From the NCBI GenBank assembly GCA_029555415.1, contig JAKPSI010000082.1, forward strand, positions 182,962 to 246,961: a DNA stretch of 64,000 nucleotides. Reading direction: 5' to 3'. The first letter of the stretch is position 1, and each line of letters starts with the position of its first letter. The stretch comes from Bacteroidota bacterium. GTDB taxonomy: Bacteria; Bacteroidota; Bacteroidia; Chitinophagales; Chitinophagaceae. A program made the translations under genes and the position numbers. The notes beneath the pieces are model-generated. The model ran no database searches and was not told the origin of the DNA. It worked only from the letters and a program-made list of their open reading frames with translations. Below are positions 25,439 to 31,732 of the stretch, piece by piece.

Positions 25439-26485
25439 ATGCGGTTCAAAGCACTGAAATTCACAATGCCCTTTTTGTTCTTTCTGGGAGCGGTCTTTTC
25501 CTTCCGGGAACACGGTTGGGTCATCTGGCTTCCTCTGTTCGCCGCCTGGGTGCTGATCCCGCTGGTGGAGCTTTTCATCCGTTCTGACGCCAGCAATATG
25601 ACCGCTGCAGAGGAAGAGCTCGCTAAACAGAACAGAACCTATGACCTTTTATTGTATGCGGTCGTATTTTTTCAATTTGCTTCACTTTTCCTGTTCCTGC
25701 GTTCGGTCACCGAACCCGGATTATCATATATCGATCTGGTGGGGCGGATCTGGGTGATGGGTTTGTTATGCGGTGTATTCGGGATCAATGTGGGTCATGA
25801 ACTCGGCCATCGTGCCAACCGCTTTGAACAGTTCCTGGCCAAATCACTCCTGCTTACTTCATTATACATGCACTTTTTTATTGAGCATAACAAAGGGCAT
25901 CACAAACGCGTGGCCACGCGGGAAGATCCCAACAGTGCACGTTTTGGAGAAATGATCTACCTGTTTTATTTCCGGACCATTTTTTACAGCTACCTGAGCG
26001 CTTGGCGTATCGCCTCCAATGATGCCCGCAAAAGAGGTCATGCCGCATTTTCCATTCATAATGAAATGCTGCAGTTCCACCTGATCCAGATCGCGTTCAC
26101 GACGGGGATCTTCCTTTATTTCGGATGGTTCACGGGGCTTTGTTTCCTGAACGCCGCAGTGATCGGTATCCTGATGCTGGAGACCGTGAATTATATTGAG
26201 CATTACGGATTACAACGCAAACAGACCGAACCCGGTAAATATGAACGCGCGATGCCGGAACACAGCTGGAACAGTGATCACGTCATCGGCCGCCTGATGC
26301 TCTTCGAACTGAGCCGCCATTCCGATCACCACTACCTTGCCAGTCGTAAATACCAGGTGCTGCGGCATCATGAAGACGCACCGCAGATGCCAACTGGCTA
26401 TCCGGGCATGATGATCCTTTCCTTATTTCCGCCCGCCTGGTTTTACATCATGAACAAACGTCTGGCGTCATTACAAAAAAAATGA
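25439..26485 (+). CDS. AlkB-type non-heme di-iron membrane hydroxylase (alkane 1-monooxygenase family)
   Basis: A 348-residue integral membrane protein. The di-iron His boxes are HELGH at 120-124, HNKGHH at 150-155 and HSDHH at 294-298, with the AlkB signature NYIEHYGL at 251-258 between the last two. That signature separates alkane hydroxylases from fatty-acid desaturases. It probably hydroxylates the end of an alkyl chain using electrons from a rubredoxin or ferredoxin; none is encoded here, so the electron donor is distant. The start at 25439 removes a long upstream frame that would overlap DUF1800. The stop codon lies inside a terminator stem that serves the opposite strand. Confidence 0.88.
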   Translation: MRFKALKFTMPFLFFLGAVFSFREHGWVIWLPLFAAWVLIPLVELFIRSDASNMTAAEEELAKQNRTYDLLLYAVVFFQFASLFLFLRSVTEPGLSYIDLVGRIWVMGLLCGVFGINVGHELGHRANRFEQFLAKSLLLTSLYMHFFIEHNKGHHKRVATREDPNSARFGEMIYLFYFRTIFYSYLSAWRIASNDARKRGHAAFSIHNEMLQFHLIQIAFTTGIFLYFGWFTGLCFLNAAVIGILMLETVNYIEHYGLQRKQTEPGKYERAMPEHSWNSDHVIGRLMLFELSRHSDHHYLASRKYQVLRHHEDAPQMPTGYPGMMILSLFPPAWFYIMNKRLASLQKK

Positions 26486-26504
26486 CGGCCGGGAGCCGTC
26501 ATTT
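26475..26504 (-). terminator. Terminator of the minus-strand barrel gene, overlapping the hydroxylase 3' end
   Basis: A perfect 10-bp stem, AAATGACGGC at 26480-26489 with GCCGTCATTT at 26495-26504, is followed on the minus strand by a run of eight T. It ends the 26524-27171 gene. On the plus strand the tail is poor (TTTGAAAT). Confidence 0.8.
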
Positions 26505-26523
26505 GAAATACTTATGACATCAT

Positions 26524-27171
26524 TCATTTATTCAAAAGGAAACGTAATCCAACATATAAATTTGTCGCAGGATTGATACTGCCGATCAGATTCATCCCTT
26601 TTGCAGTGTAATTTGAGGGGCTGCCGGCACTGATCGTTTGCTTTTGGGAATAAGCAGACAGGACAAGCAGATTGCTCAAACCGGTTTCAAACTGCCATCT
26701 TTTATTGATCGTATAAGTTAAACCAGGGTTCACGGTCGTACGCAATTCATTCCTTTTCAGGTCATCGACCAGCGTCGTACCGGTCTGCGTGAACCGGTAA
26801 TGTTGATATCCGATCCTGCCTTGTACGAATAATGAAAAGCCGGAATGCCCCAGCGCCCTGTAATGCCTGACAAAGAAGCCTGCACCCCGGTAACTGTTCT
26901 TATTATCATACGCAGGCGGAGTGCCATCATATTTCCCTTCAGAATAATAAAGATCCCCGCCGATAACCAGGTTGTCTTTCACTGCATATCCGAAAACAGG
27001 AGTAATGCTAAATCCGGTCTGCTTGCTGCTGAAAGCGGAATTATTGTCCCGTTTCTCTGAAGATATACCGAAATCGCCACCCAGCATGATGGCCCCCTGT
27101 TTCACCTGGGCTTGTGTTGTGACCGTAACAAAAAGGATCCCGGTCAGTAAGATCGTGTTCAGCTTTTTCAT
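26524..27171 (-). CDS. Predicted outer-membrane beta-barrel protein
   Basis: A 215-residue protein with a signal peptide (cleavage near TTQAQ, residue 22). The mature part holds alternating amphipathic strands, starting MLGGDFGISSE and ending YVGLRFLLNK, in the pattern of an eight-stranded OmpW/OmpA-like barrel such as the outer membrane beta-barrel (OMP_b-brl) family. No specific role is visible. The gene is convergent with the AlkB-type gene and is preceded by decayed direct repeats. Confidence 0.78.
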   Translation of the reverse strand: MKKLNTILLTGILFVTVTTQAQVKQGAIMLGGDFGISSEKRDNNSAFSSKQTGFSITPVFGYAVKDNLVIGGDLYYSEGKYDGTPPAYDNKNSYRGAGFFVRHYRALGHSGFSLFVQGRIGYQHYRFTQTGTTLVDDLKRNELRTTVNPGLTYTINKRWQFETGLSNLLVLSAYSQKQTISAGSPSNYTAKGMNLIGSINPATNLYVGLRFLLNK

Positions 27172-27214
27172 ATGTGTTGTGTTGGTTAGGTTAATAAATC
27201 GCTCACGCAGTGAA

Positions 27215-27269
27215 GATCCGCTCTGTATTTATCTGTGCACATCTGTGTAAATCTGCGTTAATCCGTGTC
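27215..27269. repeat. Degenerate ~10-nt tandem repeats
   Basis: Read on the minus strand, about five units of the form CACGGATTAA, CGCAGATTTA, CACAGATGTG, CACAGATAAA follow each other. The type is that seen in looser form at 5488-5510. No gene is attached here. The rest of the gap to the next start (27270-27468) shows nothing else that I can name. Confidence 0.7.
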
Positions 27270-27468
27270 TGCAAATTTGGTCTGCAATTATTTCCCGTCC
27301 AATGAACTTCAACCCTTTAACGATTTTTTATCCTAATCTCTTTACAATTACTTCCAGCCATGCAGCATTTTCAAAAATGCCGATAAAAAAAAGATGCCCG
27401 GGATTCCTGATTCTGAAAAATTAAAAATAAATTCAAGGGTCAATCATACCATAACCAAACCAACCTCT

Positions 27469-28434
27469 ATGCGCAGAACAATCGCTTTGCTTGCCATCGG
27501 CCTGCTTTTTACACTCAGCTGTAACAAAGGCTCAGTTAAAAATGATGTACTGGCCGAAACCACATCCCGACCCACCCAGCGCCAGTGTGCTTCCTATGAA
27601 GTACTCCAGCAGCAACTGAAAGATGACCCTTCCCTGCAACAAAGAATGGATGAGATCGAAGCCTTCACCCGCCGCTTCGAATCCAACCCGCAATCCGCCA
27701 AATTACTTCCTGACGGAACCATGGAAGTACCGGTGGTCGTGAACGTACTCTGGCGCACTGCTGCCGAGAACGTTTCCCTGGCACAGATCCAATCCCAGAT
27801 CGATGTATTAAATGAGGATTATGCAGCCACGAACGCAGATTATAATTCCACCAGCACTTACAACAGCGTAAAATCCGGAAACACCGGTATCAAATTCGTT
27901 TTACAGAATGTGGTTCGCCGCCAGACCACTAAAACAAGCTGGACCACCAATGATGCGATGAAGAAAAGCACACAAGGTATTGCGCCGACCAGCCCCACTA
28001 CTACCCTCAATATCTGGGTTTGTACCCTGAGCGGTGGTGTACTGGGTTATGCGCAGTTCCCCGGCGGACCTGCTGCCACTGATGGTGTGGTGATCCTGAA
28101 CACCGGCTTCGGTCGCGTTGGTACCGCTGCAGCACCTTTCAACAAAGGCAGGACCGCTACACATGAAGTAGGCCACTATTTCAATCTCCGTCATATTTGG
28201 GGCGATGCCACTTGCGGCAACGATCAGGTGGGTGATACTCCGCAACATAATGCGGCGAACTTTGGTTGCCCTTCAGCAGGTCACCTGAGTACTTGCGCCG
28301 GCACACCGGTTGAAATGACCATGAACTACATGGACTACACGGATGACGCGTGTATGTACATGTTCACACTCGGACAAAAATCACGCATGCAGGCTACTTA
28401 CGCAGTTGGTGGCCCCCGCGCAACTATGCGTTGA
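27469..28434 (+). CDS. M43-like (pappalysin-type) metalloprotease lipoprotein
   Basis: A 321-residue secreted protein. The signal peptide ends in a lipobox (FTLSC), so it is probably a lipoprotein. The metzincin zinc motif HEVGHYFNLRHIWGD (HExxHxxxxxH) begins near residue 232 and is followed by the Met-turn MNYMDYTDDACMYMFT near 286, as in pappalysin-like M43 enzymes. Several Cys pairs around the active site are typical of the family. The start at 27469 opens into the signal peptide; an in-frame ATG at 27394 would put 25 polar residues before it. Confidence 0.88.
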   Translation: MRRTIALLAIGLLFTLSCNKGSVKNDVLAETTSRPTQRQCASYEVLQQQLKDDPSLQQRMDEIEAFTRRFESNPQSAKLLPDGTMEVPVVVNVLWRTAAENVSLAQIQSQIDVLNEDYAATNADYNSTSTYNSVKSGNTGIKFVLQNVVRRQTTKTSWTTNDAMKKSTQGIAPTSPTTTLNIWVCTLSGGVLGYAQFPGGPAATDGVVILNTGFGRVGTAAAPFNKGRTATHEVGHYFNLRHIWGDATCGNDQVGDTPQHNAANFGCPSAGHLSTCAGTPVEMTMNYMDYTDDACMYMFTLGQKSRMQATYAVGGPRATMR

Positions 28435-28451
28435 TAATAATGGATCAGCAC

Positions 28452-28486
28452 AAAAAAACCCCGGCGCTTACGGCCGGGGTTTTTTA
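28452..28486. terminator. Bidirectional terminator
   Basis: CCCCGGC at 28459-28465 pairs with GCCGGGG at 28473-28479. A run of seven A lies before the stem and six T after it, so it can end both the protease gene and the convergent cytochrome gene. Confidence 0.88.
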
Positions 28487-28499
28487 TTTGACTTGTTAC

Positions 28500-28850
28500 T
28501 TATTTCTTCGCGAGTGAACGTACATATGCAGTAACCTGCTCCGTTTCTTCAGATGTAAGACGCGCGTTGGGCGCCATTTTTCTGAGGATACCATCCCACT
28601 GATCCACCGTAAAATCGCCAGGGTTCTTCAGGCCATGGCATTTACCGCATTTTGCCTGGTAAACGATCTTTCCCTGATCAGCTTTCACATCAATGGAACG
28701 GGTGGCAGGTTCAACCGGGGGCGGAGGTGGTGCAACCTGAGTAGCTTGAGCAGGAGGAGCAGCAGCTGTTTGCTGTGCCGGTGAAATTTTCTTACTGCAG
28801 GACACAAGGATCACTGTTGCGAGCAGGATCAGGCTTAACGTTGATTTCAT
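28500..28850 (-). CDS. Small c-type cytochrome lipoprotein
   Basis: A 116-residue protein with a lipoprotein signal (LVSC, Cys at 18), then an Ala/Pro/Gln-rich flexible linker (about 22-50) and a single-heme domain with CGKCH at 68-72 and a likely axial Met at 92 (RKMAP). It would sit at the membrane surface as a mobile electron carrier. The start at 28850 is chosen for the signal peptide; a frame reaching 28889 overlaps the end of serS. Confidence 0.88.
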   Translation of the reverse strand: MKSTLSLILLATVILVSCSKKISPAQQTAAAPPAQATQVAPPPPPVEPATRSIDVKADQGKIVYQAKCGKCHGLKNPGDFTVDQWDGILRKMAPNARLTSEETEQVTAYVRSLAKK

Positions 28851-28888
28851 GTTTGTTTCTTTTGGTTTTTGAGCAACTAATGTAAGCA

Positions 28889-30160
28889 TTAGTTGATGAT
28901 TTCCATACCAACATAAGAATGCAGGGCCGCCGGAAGCTTTACACCTTCCGCTGTCTGGAAATTCTCAAGAATGCAGGCAACGATCCGGGGTAACGCCAGG
29001 GAACTACCATTCAGCGAATGGACCAGCTGCATTTTTCCATTCGCGTCCTTGTAACGGATCTTCATCCGGTTGGTCTGGAATGCTTCGAAATTGGAAACAG
29101 AACTCACTTCCAGCCATTTTTCCTGGGCAGCGCTGAAAACCTCAAAATCATAAGTGAGCGCAGATGCGAAACTCATATCCCCGCCGCAAAGACGGAGGAT
29201 GCGGTAAGGCAGGTTCAGACTATTGAGCAGGCGCTCCACATGCAGCACCATTTCTTCCAAAGCATCATAACTCTTGGCGGGATCCACCAATTGTACCAGC
29301 TCGATCTTATCGAACTGATGTACGCGGTTCAACCCACGCACATCCTTGCCGAAACTACCGGCCTCGCGGCGGAAGCAGGGAGAATAAGCGGTCATGCGGA
29401 TCGGCAACTCGGCTTCTTTCAGGATCTCATCCCGGTAAATATTGGTCACCGGCACTTCCGCGGTCGGGATCATGTAAAAATTATCCGCAGGCATATAATA
29501 CATCTGCCCTTCTTTATCCGGTAACTGACCCGTACCATATGCGGTGGCTTCATTCACCATGAAAGGAGGCAGGTATTCTGTATAACCTGCAGCCACATTG
29601 AAATCCAGGAAATACTGGATCAGTGCGCGTTGCAGCCTGGCCCCTTTCCCTTTGTACAAAGGAAATCCACTGCCGGTGATCTTTGCACCGGTCTCGAAAT
29701 CGATGATATCATATTTTTTGATCAGGTCCCAGTGCGGTACGGAACCGGCCGGCAACTGAGGGATCGTACCACCTTCCCGCACCACCACATTATCCGCGGG
29801 GGTTTTGCCTTCGGGCACCTGCACAGAAGGCAGGTTCGGGAGTAATACCAGTTTGGCATTGAGTTGTGTTTCCGTTTCCGCCAGTTGATCTGCAACAGGC
29901 TGCAGGGAAGATTTCAGCACAGTTACATCCTGTTTCATTTTCTCCGCGTCATCTTTCTGGCCTTTAGCCATCAGCTGCCCGATCTGTTTGGATGCGGTAT
30001 TGATACCGGACAGGATATTATCCGATTCCAGCTGCAGTTTCTTGCGCTGATCATCCAGCTGGAGGATCTCATCCACCAGTCCGATGTCTCTGAAATTCTT
30101 GACCCCCAGCCTTTCTTTCACCTGGTCCGCGTTCTGCCTGATCGTCTGTAACTGCAGCAT
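28889..30160 (-). CDS. serS: Serine--tRNA ligase
   Basis: A 423-residue class II synthetase that charges tRNA-Ser. The N-terminal coiled-coil arm covers about residues 30-100. Class II motif 2 appears as YSPCFRREAGSFGKDVRGLNRVHQF near 260-285 and motif 3 as SSLALPRIVACILENFQ near 385. The start at 30160 (MLQLQTIRQNAD) is preferred; a promoter maps just upstream. The cytochrome lipoprotein follows 38 nt downstream on the same strand. Confidence 0.96.
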   Translation of the reverse strand: MLQLQTIRQNADQVKERLGVKNFRDIGLVDEILQLDDQRKKLQLESDNILSGINTASKQIGQLMAKGQKDDAEKMKQDVTVLKSSLQPVADQLAETETQLNAKLVLLPNLPSVQVPEGKTPADNVVVREGGTIPQLPAGSVPHWDLIKKYDIIDFETGAKITGSGFPLYKGKGARLQRALIQYFLDFNVAAGYTEYLPPFMVNEATAYGTGQLPDKEGQMYYMPADNFYMIPTAEVPVTNIYRDEILKEAELPIRMTAYSPCFRREAGSFGKDVRGLNRVHQFDKIELVQLVDPAKSYDALEEMVLHVERLLNSLNLPYRILRLCGGDMSFASALTYDFEVFSAAQEKWLEVSSVSNFEAFQTNRMKIRYKDANGKMQLVHSLNGSSLALPRIVACILENFQTAEGVKLPAALHSYVGMEIIN

Positions 30161-30176
30161 ATATTCGATTTTGCGG

Positions 30177-30208
30177 CAAAGGTAACTTACGGGCGGCACA
30201 AAGGCAAA
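30177..30208 (-). promoter_or_regulatory. Bacteroidota-type promoter of serS
   Basis: On the minus strand TTTG (30205-30208) is followed after 20 nt by an exact -7 element TACCTTTG (30177-30184). The serS ATG lies 16 nt downstream. Confidence 0.72.
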
Positions 30209-30244
30209 GCGGGAATTGGATTACATTCGTCAAAACAATTCTAT

Positions 30245-30577
30245 ATGATCGAAGCAAGCATGGTCACTACCAGTATCAGCCTGGAAGGCTATACCATCAC
30301 CAAAAATCTCGGGATCGTCCGCGGTATCACCGTCCGCTCCCGCAGCCTGTTCGGCAATATCGCCGGGGGATTCCAGACCCTTTTTGGCGGCCAGATCTCC
30401 ATCTACCGTGAATTATGTGAAAAAACACGCTACGAAGCCTACCAGCTTATGCTGGAACATGCGGCAGGTATGGGCGCCAACGCGATCATCAATATGCGTT
30501 ATGATGCCAATGAGGTCATGGGCGGTGTGACCGAAGTCCTCGCCTACGGCACCGCTGTTTGGGTGGAAAAGAAATAA
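30245..30577 (+). CDS. YbjQ/UPF0145 family protein
   Basis: A 110-residue cytosolic protein that matches the YbjQ (DUF74) family end to end: TLEGYTITKNLGIVRGITV at the start, the GGFQTLFGGQ loop near 40, YRELCEKTRYEAYQLMLEHAAGMGANAIINMRYD in the middle and YGTAVWVE at the end. Family members form pentamers and are often annotated as heavy-metal-binding, though their role is unproven. It is divergent from serS. Confidence 0.85.
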   Translation: MIEASMVTTSISLEGYTITKNLGIVRGITVRSRSLFGNIAGGFQTLFGGQISIYRELCEKTRYEAYQLMLEHAAGMGANAIINMRYDANEVMGGVTEVLAYGTAVWVEKK

Positions 30578-30600
30578 GACGACCGCTCCCGGCCGCTTTT

Positions 30601-30608
30601 TATCTTTA
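30601..30608 (+). promoter_or_regulatory. Possible -7 element next to a start codon
   Basis: TATCTTTA differs from TAnnTTTG only at the last base and ends 4 nt before the ATG at 30613. The same octamer, one base further from its ATG, precedes the MerR gene at 58991. Confidence 0.4.
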
Positions 30609-30612
30609 CCGC

Positions 30613-30957
30613 ATGTTTGTACAAGATGACCTGCAGCAACGGTGGTGGAACCTGGAAGCCAAACTGGTCGAACGTTTTGGCAAGAAGCCCGATATGGAAG
30701 CGATCCTGTTCCTGATCGGCATCCAGGAATTCGGACAACTGAAGGATAAATTCACCAAGGAACAAAAACAGGACCTCATGCATGTGGCCGTGTGTTCGCT
30801 GCTTTCAGAAAGCGGTTACTATATACTGGAAGGCACTGATGACGAAGGCTGGCCGCATTTCAGGCAACTCAAACCCATGCCTGAACTGAATGCCATTGAA
30901 CAGGAAAATTTCCTGAAAGACCATATTCTGCTGTATTTCAGCAAGACCGGATTCTGA
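30613..30957 (+). CDS. Conserved-looking small protein of unknown function
   Basis: A 114-residue, acidic, mostly helical cytosolic protein. I recognise no family. It has no signal peptide or membrane helix; visible features are an aromatic start (FVQDDLQQRWWNLEAKL), a central helix with KFTKEQKQDLMHVAVCSLL and a DDEGWPHF segment near 83. It starts 35 nt after the YbjQ-like gene and ends 19 nt before the cyclophilin gene, so all three may be one operon. The ATG at 30613 is chosen because the frame before it overlaps the YbjQ-like gene. Confidence 0.72.
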   Translation: MFVQDDLQQRWWNLEAKLVERFGKKPDMEAILFLIGIQEFGQLKDKFTKEQKQDLMHVAVCSLLSESGYYILEGTDDEGWPHFRQLKPMPELNAIEQENFLKDHILLYFSKTGF

Positions 30958-30976
30958 TCAACACCAATTAACTGAT

Positions 30977-31684
30977 ATGAGAAAACTATTCTCCCTGCTG
31001 TTGCTGCTCACAGCATTCACCGCTGTGGCACAACAGGACGTTACCGTTAAAAAAAAGGACCGGAAAAAGGATATCCTCCTGCACACCAATTTTGGTGACA
31101 TGGTGGTGCGGCTTTCCGATTCCACTCCGCTGCACCGCGATAATTTTATCCGACTCGTCAAAGCGAAATATTTTGACAGCCTGCTGTTCCACCGCGTGAT
31201 CAATCGTTTTATGATCCAGGGTGGTGACCCGGAGAGCAAATACGCCAAACCCGGACAAGCACTGGGCAATGGCGGACCCCGTTATACGATCCCGGCCGAA
31301 TTCCGCAGCAGCCTCTTTCATGTAAAAGGTGTGATCGCGGCGGCAAGGGAAGGTGATGATGTCAATCCCACGAAAGCAAGCAGTGGCAGCCAGTTCTACA
31401 TTGTGCAGGGCAAGGTTTTTACGGAACCCGGACTGGACTCCGTTGAAACACGTCGTTTAAAAAGAAGATTACCCGATTACCAGCGTGAAGTATATAAAAC
31501 GATCGGCGGTACACCGCACCTTGATCAGAACTATACCATCTTCGGCCATGTCGTAAAAGGCATGGAAGTGATCGATAAGATCGCCGCAGTAGCGACCAGT
31601 AAAGGACCGGACCGTGACCGGCCGCTGGAAGATGTCCGCATCATCGAAGCGAAACTGGTACGGCGCAATCACAAACTGAAATAA
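30977..31684 (+). CDS. Secreted peptidyl-prolyl cis-trans isomerase, cyclophilin type
   Basis: A 235-residue protein with a signal peptide (AVAQ, residues 1-19) and a basic linker, followed by a cyclophilin domain. Cyclophilin blocks present are LLFHRVINRFMIQGGDP near 69, with the catalytic Arg in FHRVI, and SSGSQFYIVQG near 136 and YTIFGHVVKGMEVIDKIA near 187. An insert of about 40 residues (TEPGLDSVETRRLKRRLPDY region) splits the C-terminal part, as seen in other Bacteroidota cyclophilins. It would fold secreted proteins in the periplasm. Confidence 0.92.
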   Translation: MRKLFSLLLLLTAFTAVAQQDVTVKKKDRKKDILLHTNFGDMVVRLSDSTPLHRDNFIRLVKAKYFDSLLFHRVINRFMIQGGDPESKYAKPGQALGNGGPRYTIPAEFRSSLFHVKGVIAAAREGDDVNPTKASSGSQFYIVQGKVFTEPGLDSVETRRLKRRLPDYQREVYKTIGGTPHLDQNYTIFGHVVKGMEVIDKIAAVATSKGPDRDRPLEDVRIIEAKLVRRNHKLK

Positions 31685-31716
31685 AAATGGGCTCCTTGAA
31701 CAGGAGCCCATTTTTA
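31683..31716. terminator. Bidirectional terminator, 14-bp stem
   Basis: AAAAATGGGCTCCT at 31683-31696 pairs perfectly with AGGAGCCCATTTTT at 31702-31715 around a five-base loop. It separates the cyclophilin gene from the convergent outer-membrane receptor gene. Confidence 0.86.
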
Positions 31717-31732
31717 TGTAAGATATCATTCA

